A stretch of DNA of 32,693 nucleotides, taken from the IMG/VR virus record IMGVR_UViG_3300013010_000039, positions 1-32,693 of that record; one strand, 5' to 3'. Within the stretch, counting starts at the first letter, position 1, and every line of letters starts with the position of its first letter. Under the pieces are notes generated by a model. The model saw nothing but the letters and a program-made list of their open reading frames with translations. It had not been told where the DNA came from and did no database searches. Origin of the DNA: a virus. Below, in pieces: positions 1 to 7,818 of the stretch. Made by a program: the position numbers and the translations under genes.

Positions 1-909
1 ACTAGCTTTGACAATTCCATTGATCGTGTACCGCTTCTCAGTGCCGCCGCCGCTTAAAGTTACATTCTCATCACTTTCGTTAGCCGCAGCGGCAAAGCTC
101 ACATCATCAATCGCGCTGTCATTTAGTCCATATTCGCTTGTAATGAAGTCGCGGATACAAAGGGCTGCGTTGTTGCTATATGCAGTAGAGGAAGTTCTCG
201 GATCATATACCTTTTTGCCCTGCACAACAGCAGTAACAAGCGGAACGCCACTGGCGAACACTTCAGCATCATACTCATATCGGACATAAAGATAAGCAAT
301 TCCATTGCCCACAAAGTTAGATGTCAGCGCATTTGATCCTGTTAATTCGCTTTCTGCAATCAATGTATTTGCAAGATTTTTGCCACTAACATTTGAAAAG
401 TCATCTGACGTTGATGTTTGGTTCCCAAGGTGCATCAATATACGGATTTTGCTATCCCAAGCAGTATCAGTAACAAATCCATTGCTATCAATGGTTACTG
501 TTTCATCGTTAATGTAGATACTGCCGATTGCCTCAACTTCATGACCAGCTAGAACTATGATTTGATGCAAAAATTTATTTTCATCACCAGTTGACTCATA
601 ATAACTTACTGTTCCGCCCTTGCGAACTTGACCATAAACAAAATCAACAGGAGCAGTTGCATCACGGGAATTTACCAAGGTCCCTTGAGACCCGAATGAT
701 GAAAAGTCTGGCTTTGGAATAAGTGCTGATATTGCCCAAGATGCAACAACACCAATTGTTATTACGCCAACAGCATAAATTACAGATAAATAGTAAGTAG
801 AAGCGCCAACGGCAGCCATAACGGCATTACCTATTGTAATTGGATCACGAGGCACTCTATCCCAAGAGTTCCAGTTCTTGACTGTAAAATCGCCTAGACG
901 GTAGCTCAT
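1..909 (-). CDS. Tail tip / host-specificity protein (J-like), N-terminal part only
   Basis: The frame is open from an ATG at 909 to the window edge, giving 303 codons with no stop, so the C-terminus lies outside. The N-terminus has a hydrophobic stretch (about residues 25-58), then a segment with VNSRDATAPVDFVYGQVRKG and the phrase LAGHEVEAIGSIYINDE. These are typical of the start of COG4733/J-type central tail tip proteins, which form the tail tip and contact the receptor. It overlaps the upstream peptidase-like gene by ATGA, and it sits where the large tip protein (the megatron of gene transfer agents) is expected. The family assignment is from recognised sequence style; receptor specificity cannot be read from this part. 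Confidence 0.82.
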   Translation of the reverse strand, partial: MSYRLGDFTVKNWNSWDRVPRDPITIGNAVMAAVGASTYYLSVIYAVGVITIGVVASWAISALIPKPDFSSFGSQGTLVNSRDATAPVDFVYGQVRKGGTVSYYESTGDENKFLHQIIVLAGHEVEAIGSIYINDETVTIDSNGFVTDTAWDSKIRILMHLGNQTSTSDDFSNVSGKNLANTLIAESELTGSNALTSNFVGNGIAYLYVRYEYDAEVFASGVPLVTAVVQGKKVYDPRTSSTAYSNNAALCIRDFITSEYGLNDSAIDDVSFAAAANESDENVTLSGGGTEKRYTINGIVKAS

Positions 910-1331
910 GATCTAATCCACGCTTTATCAATATCATCTAATGGAAGGTATATCACGCCGTCCTTATCTAAGAAAGCGCACTTGGTTCCAGTGCAAATGC
1001 CCATAGCAACGCCAGTAATCCATTTACGAGCCTTCTTCGTTGTTACCAAAGCGCCAAGGGGAGGAACCCCATCAACACGCTTCCAGCGCGTATCTACAGC
1101 TTCATCAAAGCTATTAGCCCCATGTAACCTATACAATTCCTTGCGAAGCTCTGACCTGTTTATAACTTGATTGCTTTTGATGTATTGGCCTATCCACTCG
1201 TCAGCCCATCCGTGACCATACATGCTGCGCCAAGCATCGTTTGTGAACGTCAAACAATCATGTTCTCCCCAGATGAACGGCTTGTTCTTAGTGGCCTTCA
1301 TAAAGGCGTTAAGTCGTTCTCTTGGCCCCAT
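906..1331 (-). CDS. DUF6950-like tail peptidase candidate (NlpC/P60 position)
   Basis: A 141-residue protein. Near the N-terminus it has FIWGEHDCLTF (Cys about residue 26), the usual place and context of the catalytic cysteine in small tail-associated NlpC/P60-like proteins and DUF6950 proteins. It lies between a hub-like gene and the large tip gene, exactly where gene transfer agents and lambda-like phages encode a peptidoglycan peptidase. Start and stop overlap the neighbours by a few bases, so translation is probably coupled. Cell-wall cleavage during DNA entry is inferred from position and the Cys motif. A clear catalytic His is not obvious by eye, so it could be a structural relative without activity. 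Confidence 0.65.
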   Translation of the reverse strand: MGPRERLNAFMKATKNKPFIWGEHDCLTFTNDAWRSMYGHGWADEWIGQYIKSNQVINRSELRKELYRLHGANSFDEAVDTRWKRVDGVPPLGALVTTKKARKWITGVAMGICTGTKCAFLDKDGVIYLPLDDIDKAWIRS

Positions 1332-1888
1332 CAGTCAGACTTGACCTCTCGGCCCCAAACAATGTCACGGTCTTGTAGGTCAGCAAGGTATGAAAAAAAC
1401 GTATCGCTTGGATAACGTGATTTATGACTGCCTTCAGTATAACGCCAGTTTGATGCTTTTTCTAAACGAATTAGCTTACTCTCAACGGTCAAAGAGATAT
1501 TGCTAGTCTCGCCTCCATCCTCAATGGTCATTACGTCCATCAAGCCACTGAAAACCTCAATAGCGGATGTTGTATCCGTAGTTCCAAAGTAAATAGTGCA
1601 AGCTCTACGTTGATAAGGCTCCTGCAAGGCCAAAGAGACTAAAGATGCCGGAATTCCTGATAGCTTCAAAGTGATGTTTTTTGCAGAAAGGTCATTCACT
1701 TCCTCAAGACCACTAATGCTAAGAAGGTTTCCAGTACCAGTATATGTTTGGCTGTTTATGGTACGACTGCCATATCCCGTCCAAAACCGCACCGGAGCAG
1801 AGTCAAAATTCATTTCGACTGCATAAAAAGGCTTTACCTCTGGTTGACTAAGTGCAGTCAATAATGATGCTGGAGTACTACGGGTCAT
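1331..1888 (-). CDS. Tail hub / minor tail protein
   Basis: A 185-residue protein read between the distal-tail-like gene and the peptidase-like gene. It is rich in beta-type sequence and ends with the segment YPSDTFFSYLADLQDRDIVW, a pattern common in phage minor tail proteins at this position. The start overlaps the preceding stop by four bases. Order suggests it is the counterpart of the gene transfer agent hub gene (between distal tail protein and peptidase) or of lambda L. This is a positional and stylistic call; no catalytic motif is visible. Confidence 0.6.
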   Translation of the reverse strand: MTRSTPASLLTALSQPEVKPFYAVEMNFDSAPVRFWTGYGSRTINSQTYTGTGNLLSISGLEEVNDLSAKNITLKLSGIPASLVSLALQEPYQRRACTIYFGTTDTTSAIEVFSGLMDVMTIEDGGETSNISLTVESKLIRLEKASNWRYTEGSHKSRYPSDTFFSYLADLQDRDIVWGREVKSD

Positions 1889-2481
1889 ATTACCTCACTA
1901 CAAGAAAATGTTATGCCGTAACGACTGACTTGATCCGCTGACCAGCGCAGATCATTGCTATCCATTCTAAAAACACCCTGCGCTTCTGTAAAATTCACAG
2001 GAGTTGATGTCGTAAGCGCAACTTTTAGCGGGGGCTGAATAGTAACTGACCCATCACCGGAGTTATTATCTACTACCATATGCAAGACTGAATTTGCCCC
2101 AGTGAAGAATTGCAAATAGCTACCAGTGTTTATTTGTCTACCAGCACCAATCGTAAGATCGACTGTTGTGGCCCCAATAGCCGCGCTAGAGGCTACAGCT
2201 ATAGAACTCGGTGCCGCATCCGAAATAATTTCTTTTCCATCAGGGTCGCCTAGAAGAAATGTATTCGCGCGACCCTCACATTGCATAAAGAACGCTTGCC
2301 ACTGACTAGCCTGTGAGCGCTTCATAGGGGGTAAAGTAAGAGTAGCTTGCCATTGGGCCTTGGGATACGAATGGACCTGTGACGCGCCCGTAAATGGACT
2401 CTCAGACACAGCTACGGTTCGGCTTATGCCCCAATCAGAGTTGGTAAAGGCGGGGCTTGTTGGCATAGTTATCAGTGTCAT
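1885..2481 (-). CDS. Distal tail protein-like minor tail protein
   Basis: A 198-residue protein directly after the tape measure gene. It contains a block with the phrases LPPMKRSQASQWQAFFMQC and GRANTFLLGDPDG. This wording recurs in phage minor tail proteins that begin the tip complex (function analogous to lambda M or the distal tail protein). The rest alternates short hydrophobic and polar stretches, as expected for beta-sandwich tail rings. It likely bridges the tube end and the hub. The family is recognised by pattern only. Confidence 0.6.
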   Translation of the reverse strand: MTLITMPTSPAFTNSDWGISRTVAVSESPFTGASQVHSYPKAQWQATLTLPPMKRSQASQWQAFFMQCEGRANTFLLGDPDGKEIISDAAPSSIAVASSAAIGATTVDLTIGAGRQINTGSYLQFFTGANSVLHMVVDNNSGDGSVTIQPPLKVALTTSTPVNFTEAQGVFRMDSNDLRWSADQVSRYGITFSCSEVI

Positions 2482-2484
2482 AAA

Positions 2485-4416
2485 TCACCCAAATGCTCTG
2501 CCATAAGAACCACCACGCCTTTTAGCGTCAGCAACTCCAGACATTGTTTCTTGTTTAAATGATGGAAGTAAGGATATCATTTCAGCCCGTACCGTTTGGG
2601 AAACACCCGCGCTTACGTTGATTGTTTGATTTACCACTGTTGTTGACCCCCCGCCGAAACCCTTTGAATTACTATTATTCATTACCGTCCCCGCAGAAGA
2701 TGGAACAAAAAGCTCTGGACCGCGCTCACCTACCATGTAAGGCTGATTGGGGCTGACGCTTCCGCCACCAGCAAGACCGGGGAAACTGGCAGTCGGTAAT
2801 GGCACCCCGCCAAAACCGCCAAATACTGCGTTAAGGATTTTATTTACAAAGAAAAGCTCAATTGCCTTAGCGATCATAACTTTTACAAAACTTCTAAATA
2901 CATCTTTCAAGCTATCAAGGTTCATTTTTCCAGACATAAGCATATCTGCCATTGAGTCACTGAAACCAGATGACATATTTTGTATAGCGGAACTTAGGTT
3001 TGAGATAATTGGGTCTTGTTCATTTATTTTTTGACCAAGTGTTTCTAACGCCTCTAATGCTTTTTCTTTAGCAGGACCAGAAAACTTATCCATATTTTTG
3101 CTTAGTAGATCATATTCTTCCTGCATTTTATGAACTGGTTCAATATTAGCATCTACTATCGCTTTAAGTGAATTCAAAGCGTCTTCAGCAGCTTTAGTTC
3201 CACCACCGAGACCCTTTGTTATTTCAATTTGCAGCGGTGTTTTGAGAATGTCGTCAAGTTCAGACATCCCCTCACCCATACCTTCAAAAAAACTTTCAGC
3301 ACTATCGCTTATGCCACCAAATACTTTTGGAAATCTCTTCTCCAGATTTAATAAAGCCTGTTCAAAACCACCTAGCTTGTCTACGGCATACGCAGCACCG
3401 AGTGCTACAATTATAAATGGATTTTTGCGAATTATCGCACTGAGAGATTTAAGAACATTTCTGTTAATTAATGTTACCCTTGCTAATTTTTGCAATTGAG
3501 AAACTGTATGAAAAATTGTTGTCCCTAATTTCAATGCAATATATGCCGCAGTAGCTACAGCTAATTTATCTATTTGAGAGGTTACGACCCGCACAGTAGA
3601 TGCCATAATATAAAATCCACCTGACAAGGTTTTCCCTATTAGGACTGCAAGAGGTCTAAGTGCGTCAAGAAGTGGCTTTAAGGCATTAATTAAATCACGA
3701 AAACTTTCATTAAGACCGCTTTCAGCTACGGTTCTTTGAAAGTTAAACCAGCTATCACCAAGCATGGATAAAGCGCCATCAGTTGTATTAGCTAGATCAT
3801 TGGTAATTCCGTCATACTTTCCACCCGCTCCAAAGGCTTCATTTAGCTTTGCAAGGGTTTGATCTACGCTGTATGATGTTCCAGCTTGGAAGCCAGCCAT
3901 AGCAGAAACGCCGCGCTCTCTAAATTGGTCAGCGGAATTAATACCAGCGGTCAACGCCCTTTGAATGTTTCCAGCGGCTTCGTCAAAAGAAAGACCAGAT
4001 GCAGCGGCGATATTACCAGTAAGAAGCATCGCTTGTCCAAGCTGGTCAGCGTTTTTAGCAACCGTAGCAAGCGGAGCCGCACCCCTCTGAATATCTTGAA
4101 GGGAAAATGGAACTTGTGAAGCATATGCAGACATTACCTGAAATGCCTTTGAGCCCTCTTCTACTGATCCAAAAAGGGTATTAAACCTTACACCAAGATT
4201 TTCTACTTCTGCACCAGTTTGAATGAACCCCTTTATTAGCCCACCTAAAGCCGCCGCACCTCCAAGCGCCGCTAAAGCTCCACCAACCTTACGAAAAGAA
4301 GATGACATTTTATTGGTTGTTGTTTCAGTTTGATTGCCGATCTTTTTAAGATCACGCTTCAGATCAGACATATCCGATTCAATTCGGACTAAGAGGGTAT
4401 CTACTGTGGTCGCCAT
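2485..4416 (-). CDS. Tail tape measure protein
   Basis: At 643 residues this is the longest tail gene in the window. It starts with a charged coiled-coil segment (residues 5-40), has several hydrophobic segments in the middle (for example around residues 45-65 and 250-345), and ends with a Gly-rich region holding GGGSVSPNQPYMVGERGPE. That last motif is characteristic of tape measure C-termini. The start codon overlaps the stop of the frameshifted chaperone (TAATG), the classic arrangement. The length is modest for a tape measure, so a short-to-medium siphovirus tail (about 100 nm by the usual 1.5 angstrom per residue rule) would be expected. The protein sets tail length and may pass into the host membrane at DNA entry. 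Confidence 0.9.
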   Translation of the reverse strand: MATTVDTLLVRIESDMSDLKRDLKKIGNQTETTTNKMSSSFRKVGGALAALGGAAALGGLIKGFIQTGAEVENLGVRFNTLFGSVEEGSKAFQVMSAYASQVPFSLQDIQRGAAPLATVAKNADQLGQAMLLTGNIAAASGLSFDEAAGNIQRALTAGINSADQFRERGVSAMAGFQAGTSYSVDQTLAKLNEAFGAGGKYDGITNDLANTTDGALSMLGDSWFNFQRTVAESGLNESFRDLINALKPLLDALRPLAVLIGKTLSGGFYIMASTVRVVTSQIDKLAVATAAYIALKLGTTIFHTVSQLQKLARVTLINRNVLKSLSAIIRKNPFIIVALGAAYAVDKLGGFEQALLNLEKRFPKVFGGISDSAESFFEGMGEGMSELDDILKTPLQIEITKGLGGGTKAAEDALNSLKAIVDANIEPVHKMQEEYDLLSKNMDKFSGPAKEKALEALETLGQKINEQDPIISNLSSAIQNMSSGFSDSMADMLMSGKMNLDSLKDVFRSFVKVMIAKAIELFFVNKILNAVFGGFGGVPLPTASFPGLAGGGSVSPNQPYMVGERGPELFVPSSAGTVMNNSNSKGFGGGSTTVVNQTINVSAGVSQTVRAEMISLLPSFKQETMSGVADAKRRGGSYGRAFG

Positions 4417-4957
4417 TAGTCAGGATACCTTTCCATTAGGTCACTTAATTCATCTTTGTCCATTGGGGACGAAGACCCATTAGAATGAAACTCTGAGAAA
4501 CCTTGAATTGCGCTCATAAACTCTTCGAAAGACATTGACCAAAAATCATCTGGTCTTATTTGCATTTTTCCAAAAGCCAGTTGCATCCAAGAATTCCACG
4601 GAAGTTCATCTATGCGCTCTCCATCCCCACTTCGTTTCCCTCATTTCCACCAGCGCCGCCGATGACAAATGCGATAACTTCAGCTACAGCCTTTAAGCCT
4701 TCAGCAAATCCAGCATCCCAAACAATATTTGCCACGTCTTTATCTTTTAAATCTTTGCCGCTTGATCTTAGTATGGGGGTAAGAATAGCAACCATTTCAG
4801 TTGCAGACATTTCACCCTCCGATAGACCTTGTGCTACTTTAAGAATACCCTTGCCAATTGAGGCTTCAATCCTCATCAACGTGTCCATTGTGATCTTCAC
4901 TTGGAACTTCTGTTCCCCGATCTCCAACTGCATTTCGCCGCGCTTTGGGTTTGTCAT
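4416..4957 (-). CDS. Tail assembly chaperone fusion made by -1 ribosomal frameshift (G-T analogue)
   Basis: Ribosomes that slip -1 on GGGAAAC (4640 to 4634) leave the first chaperone frame after codon 108 and read 72 more residues, ending at the TAA that overlaps the tape measure ATG. The total is 180 residues. The extension contains LPWNSWMQLAFGKMQIRPDD followed by FW, then ends ELSDLMERYPD. This is the pattern of the short second tail chaperone of gene transfer agents (Phage_TAC_6/DUF2376, rcc01693-like). The downstream frame has a TGA immediately before the slip site and no ATG, GTG or TTG until an internal ATG inside the conserved part, which argues that it is reached by frameshifting. 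Strong prediction, not measured. Confidence 0.75.
4610..4957 (-). CDS. Tail assembly chaperone, unshifted form (G analogue; Phage_TAC_11-like)
   Basis: A 115-residue protein starting MTNPKRGEMQLEIG, then LMRIEASIGKGILKVAQ. This matches the start of the gene transfer agent family chaperone (DUF3356/Phage_TAC_11, rcc01692-like), whose hallmark is an NPxRGE opening and a helical body. It should coat the tape measure protein during tail assembly and be absent from the virion. It has a clear ribosome site (AAAGGAAATAAAAG before ATG). Its first 92 bases overlap the end of the preceding small gene in another frame. The last eight residues follow the slip site and are replaced in the frameshift product. 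Confidence 0.8.
   Translation of the reverse strand: MTNPKRGEMQLEIGEQKFQVKITMDTLMRIEASIGKGILKVAQGLSEGEMSATEMVAILTPILRSSGKDLKDKDVANIVWDAGFAEGLKAVAEVIAFVIGGAGGNEGNEVGMESA
4634..4640 (-). promoter_or_regulatory. Programmed -1 frameshift slippery heptamer GGGAAAC
   Basis: Read on the minus strand, the heptamer is positioned G-GGA-AAC in the chaperone frame (codons 107-108 are GGA and AAC). This is exactly the X-XXY-YYZ phase needed for tandem -1 slippage. Lambda uses the near-identical GGGAAAG in gene G. After the slip the next codon is CGA and the frame stays open for 72 codons. The zero frame ends 21 bases after the heptamer, at the TAG at 4612-4610. Confidence 0.8.
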
Positions 4958-5162
4958 CTTTTATTTCCTTTGTATCCATTACAAGAGTTTCTCCGCGATC
5001 ATGCAAATCAACGGCAGTCAGCACCTCAAATTGAGAGCTGTCGGCCTTGAAGATGTCTCCAACCTCAAGGCCAGAACAATGAGGAACTACAAATATAATT
5101 CCTCTACGATGGCTTAAATATGTAACCCCATTAAAATCGACAGTTGCATTTATCCAAGCCAT
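4866..5162 (-). CDS. Small conserved-position tail protein of unknown function
   Basis: A 98-residue protein. The ATG at 5162 is chosen because AGGAG lies seven bases upstream; the frame continues further up but without a better site. The sequence begins MAWINATVDFNGVTYLSHRR and ends in a very charged tail. It lies between the major tail protein and the first tail chaperone. Its last 92 bases overlap the chaperone start in a different frame, which is long for phage genes and may mean the charged tail is dispensable. No family is recognised. Confidence 0.55.
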   Translation of the reverse strand: MAWINATVDFNGVTYLSHRRGIIFVVPHCSGLEVGDIFKADSSQFEVLTAVDLHDRGETLVMDTKEIKDDKPKARRNAVGDRGTEVPSEDHNGHVDED

Positions 5163-5175
5163 TATATTGCTCCTA

Positions 5176-5601
5176 TTAAGCTGAAGTGAAGGTAAACGCG
5201 CCGCTATTCTCAAGAGTTACAGAATAAGTTGCTTCGCCGTTATATTCACCTGAGTACTCAAGTGAGGCTACCATAAACTTACCTTGGTATGTGCCAAAGT
5301 CGGGAATGATAATCTCAAAGTTTGAGAAGTTCGCGCCACCGAAAGCGTTTTTCAAAGTTGTTTCTGAAGCTGCGTCAGTAAATACGCCGGAGCCTGAGAT
5401 TGAACAGGTTTGGACACCACCATTTGCTAGAAGCTCTCGAATACCAGAACTATCCTTGGTTGTTACATCAACCGCTTCATCATTCATTGTAATACCAGTT
5501 GAGCGCAAACCTCCAACTGTTGTATATGTATCTGCACTCGCGGCGGCAGTAGCATCTGCGCCGATTTTTAATAATAGGGCTGAACCTTTTTGAGCCGCCA
5601 T
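5176..5601 (-). CDS. Major tail tube protein
   Basis: A 141-residue protein with MAAQKGSALLLKIG at the start and VGGLRSTGITMNDEAVDVTT soon after, then a run of beta-prone sequence ending YSVTLENSGAFTFTSA. The phrase order (load, difference from a reference, 'VDVTT') is typical of the TP901-1/GTA major tail protein family. These proteins form hexameric rings that stack into the tail tube. It sits between the DUF3168 tail completion gene and the chaperones, as expected. Full length for the family; a good AGG-type ribosome site precedes the ATG. Confidence 0.88.
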   Translation of the reverse strand: MAAQKGSALLLKIGADATAAASADTYTTVGGLRSTGITMNDEAVDVTTKDSSGIRELLANGGVQTCSISGSGVFTDAASETTLKNAFGGANFSNFEIIIPDFGTYQGKFMVASLEYSGEYNGEATYSVTLENSGAFTFTSA

Positions 5602-5612
5602 GATCTTACTCC

Positions 5613-6017
5613 TTAGTTATCAAACACGACAGCCCGGAACCTCATTACTCCGTGCCGCGTTATACCATCAGTTTCCGCTAGTGTAGTATTGAACTCTTGT
5701 CTAATATTAACCAGCGATGCACCTGAAATACTTATATCAGTATTATGGAGCTTTTCATAGACGCTTTGCATGATCTCCTTGATCTCGCGTCTACCCCTGT
5801 ATTGGGACCAAGCATGGATAGTAAGTGTATGCTCAATTCCATCAAGAGTTTTAGTGCCGTTGTTTGAGGCAGTTTCCTCACCGATTACAACATATGGATA
5901 TGCTGTACCTTCTGGAACATCATCAAATACAGGTACATTTGCACTGGTCATACCAGTGATATTTCCGCTAATAGTCGTAAATATAGCCTTTTGAAGCTCC
6001 CATGAGTGTAAAGCCAT
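5613..6017 (-). CDS. Tail completion / terminator protein (DUF3168 family)
   Basis: A 134-residue protein with the family pattern: an N-terminal helix (LQKAIFTTI), then VPVFDDVPEGTAYPYVVIGE, then HTLTIHAWSQYRGRREIKEI and a C-terminal strand RHGVMRFRAVV. DUF3168 proteins cap the tail tube and join it to the head connector. It overlaps the HK97-gp10-like gene by one base and precedes the major tail protein. Confident at family level. Confidence 0.85.
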   Translation of the reverse strand: MALHSWELQKAIFTTISGNITGMTSANVPVFDDVPEGTAYPYVVIGEETASNNGTKTLDGIEHTLTIHAWSQYRGRREIKEIMQSVYEKLHNTDISISGASLVNIRQEFNTTLAETDGITRHGVMRFRAVVFDN

Positions 6018-6424
6018 TACGCACCTCTTGCTTTCAATTTAGCATACATTTGAATGATTTTACGTCTATTTTCCTCAAGTGCTGGTTGAAGAAATGGACG
6101 CGCGCCCATTTTACTTGTTCCAAATTCAAGAGCCTCTGAATAATCAGCCCGACTTTCTACACTCGCACCCTTACCATTATTGTCCTTTTTTACAAAAATA
6201 TTTGATGCCAAATATCCAGTGTCAGAGTTTGGAGGATTTCCAGCGGTTGAAGCTGTATGATTTCCGTATGTTACGCCTTGAGATTGATGTTGCTGTATTG
6301 ATTTAACGGCTGTGTTGCGAACCATATTTGCACCACGCTCAATTATCGCCTTAACCTCTGACTCATATTTAGCCATTACAACACGGGATTTATTTATTCT
6401 GCGAGTAGTAGTGCGAATAGTCAT
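6017..6424 (-). CDS. Head-tail joining protein, HK97 gp10-like
   Basis: A 135-residue basic protein with a long N-terminal helix carrying VVMAKYESEVKAIIERGANM, a middle region with SDTGYLASNI, and the signature EFGTSKMGARPFLQPALEEN near the C-terminus. The GARPF motif is diagnostic for HK97-gp10-like proteins, which act at the neck. The start overlaps the previous stop as ATGA. A second in-frame ATG at residue 17 is possible but has no better ribosome site. Confidence 0.82.
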   Translation of the reverse strand: MTIRTTTRRINKSRVVMAKYESEVKAIIERGANMVRNTAVKSIQQHQSQGVTYGNHTASTAGNPPNSDTGYLASNIFVKKDNNGKGASVESRADYSEALEFGTSKMGARPFLQPALEENRRKIIQMYAKLKARGA

Positions 6425-6771
6425 GTAGCTACACCCTCAACGCACATTATCTCAATATACCTATCGCGATTATCTACGTTTATCACTCTCTTGATATTAA
6501 AAACCCGAGTTACAGATATACCCTCATTGGTGAATTTATACTGTATCCTGTTTTTAAAGCTAATGTCTCTACGAAACCTGATCCTAATAATATGGGTTAT
6601 TGGCTCTTGAAGCTGGTCTCCAAACATTCTTTCGCCACCAGATTTAGCCATTATGGAGCCAAATACATTGGCAAAAGTATTCCAAGAGGTTAGCCCATCA
6701 GAACCGCCTCCGTCCGGAGTTACATCTTTACTTTGAAGTTGGAGCTTATGTCGCATTCCACCCACTGTCAT
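6421..6771 (-). CDS. Head closure / head-tail adaptor protein (SPP1 gp16-like)
   Basis: A 116-residue protein. The N-terminal MTVGGMRHKLQLQSKD, the central WNTFANVFGSIMAKSGGERM and the following HIIRIRFRRDI match the phage head closure family (SPP1 gp16 / HK97 gp7 type), whose members form a ring below the connector to keep DNA in the capsid. The start codon overlaps the stop of the connector gene (TAATG) and the stop overlaps the next ATG, so the neck genes are translationally coupled. Confidence 0.82.
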   Translation of the reverse strand: MTVGGMRHKLQLQSKDVTPDGGGSDGLTSWNTFANVFGSIMAKSGGERMFGDQLQEPITHIIRIRFRRDISFKNRIQYKFTNEGISVTRVFNIKRVINVDNRDRYIEIMCVEGVAT

Positions 6772-7439
6772 TAGATCACTCCAGACCTAATATTTTTATC
6801 ATATACTGAACTGCTAAATCTAAGAATACGATATGGATCAAGCAATGATTTTACGATTTGTGGCGGGTTTGCTTTTACCTCATCATCTCCACGATTTTCA
6901 TACAGAAAAGTTAAGTATTGAAGTATCGCAACCCGAATTGGCTCTGGAACTGTAAAAGGGTTAGTGCCATATCCAGCGGTAAAATTTATCTCAAGACCAT
7001 TAAGATTTCTCAAGTCTGTGGGATATGTTCCTCCAGAGCGCAGAGAGATTTTCGCTGGTTCTGAAAATATATCAACATAATAATTAGACGCATCCCAAGT
7101 GCTTTGAGTATCATTGTCAGAATAATACTTAACACTCTCAACAGACAGAACTGGAGCGGCGGCTAGTTCGATGTAGTCTGACAAATAAACTTTATATGGT
7201 CCAGTTTTCATACCTTCCCACAACGGGCTATCAACCTCACGGGCTCCATCAAGCATCATTTGGCATGTTCTACTTATGAAAAATCTATTGGTATAGTTTT
7301 CAGCCCAAGTCGTTGCGGCTTGGATGTAGCTCCTGACTTGCATATCATCTATGCCTTCATCAAGACGTAAGTATTCAAGAGCTTCAATTTTACTAACAGG
7401 CGTTATGGCTGGCCCTGTAACAATTTTCAAACCACTCAT
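6771..7439 (-). CDS. Head-tail connector protein (gp6-like)
   Basis: A 222-residue protein. The first third has the connector pattern of short helices: ALEYLRLDEGIDDMQVRSYI, then AATTWAENYTNR, then a beta segment. The C-terminus has VPEPIRVAILQYLTFLYENR, a helix typical of phage gp6-like/DUF3199-like connectors. It would form the ring under the portal. It follows a small unknown gene and is coupled to the head closure gene by a TAATG overlap. Confidence 0.82.
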   Translation of the reverse strand: MSGLKIVTGPAITPVSKIEALEYLRLDEGIDDMQVRSYIQAATTWAENYTNRFFISRTCQMMLDGAREVDSPLWEGMKTGPYKVYLSDYIELAAAPVLSVESVKYYSDNDTQSTWDASNYYVDIFSEPAKISLRSGGTYPTDLRNLNGLEINFTAGYGTNPFTVPEPIRVAILQYLTFLYENRGDDEVKANPPQIVKSLLDPYRILRFSSSVYDKNIRSGVI

Positions 7440-7462
7440 TTGCCTGTCTCCGTTTTAATCTA

Positions 7463-7765
7463 TTAAGATTTTTTAGCTTTTTTCTTTGGGGCTTTACCAC
7501 TCTCCCAAGCCTCGTTTACGTCAGGGGTGTTGGGGTTGTCAGAAGCAAGCTGACCGTTGCTTGTTCGCGCACGTTTTGCTTTTGTTTCTGGAACACTAGC
7601 GTTTCCGCCGATTTCATTTGCAACACCAGATTTGACGAAACCTTGCAGTACTTTCTTTTCCCAAGCCTCAGTGGCAGAATATTCTTCGCCAGCCAAAAAG
7701 CGTTTTGTAGATGCACCATCCTCGCGATCAATCCCAGCGGCGTTCTTTACCATCATAATCTTCAT
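7463..7765 (-). CDS. Small basic protein between capsid and connector, unknown function
   Basis: A 100-residue protein. The N-terminal half (KIMMVKNAAGIDREDGASTK, then FLAGEEYSATEAWEKKVLQG) resembles the short 'pipe-like' proteins often found just after the capsid gene. The C-terminal half is low-complexity and ends with a Lys-rich tail. A ribosome site (AGGAGATTTCAA) precedes the ATG. It may be a neck or capsid-associated accessory protein, but no function can be read directly. Confidence 0.6.
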   Translation of the reverse strand: MKIMMVKNAAGIDREDGASTKRFLAGEEYSATEAWEKKVLQGFVKSGVANEIGGNASVPETKAKRARTSNGQLASDNPNTPDVNEAWESGKAPKKKAKKS

Positions 7766-7786
7766 TTGAAATCTCCTGTAAGGGAT

Positions 7787-7810
7787 GGAGAGAGCCGTTA
7801 AGCTCTCCCC
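7787..7810 (-). terminator. Hairpin after the capsid gene
   Basis: GGAGAGAGC and GCTCTCCCC form a nine-pair stem (one G-U pair) around a six-base loop, between the capsid stop and the next gene. No U-run follows on the minus strand, so it is more likely a partial terminator or an RNA-stability element that lets capsid mRNA exceed downstream mRNA. Confidence 0.5.
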
Positions 7811-7818
7811 TTGGTTGC

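Noticed and set aside
4560-5117. 185-residue plus-strand frame across the tail chaperones
   Set aside because: Antisense to two recognised chaperone frames and a small tail gene; low-complexity composition and no family resemblance.
7516-7731. 71-residue alternative frame in the small gene after capsid
   Set aside because: It lies wholly inside the 7463-7765 gene in another frame and lacks a ribosome site.
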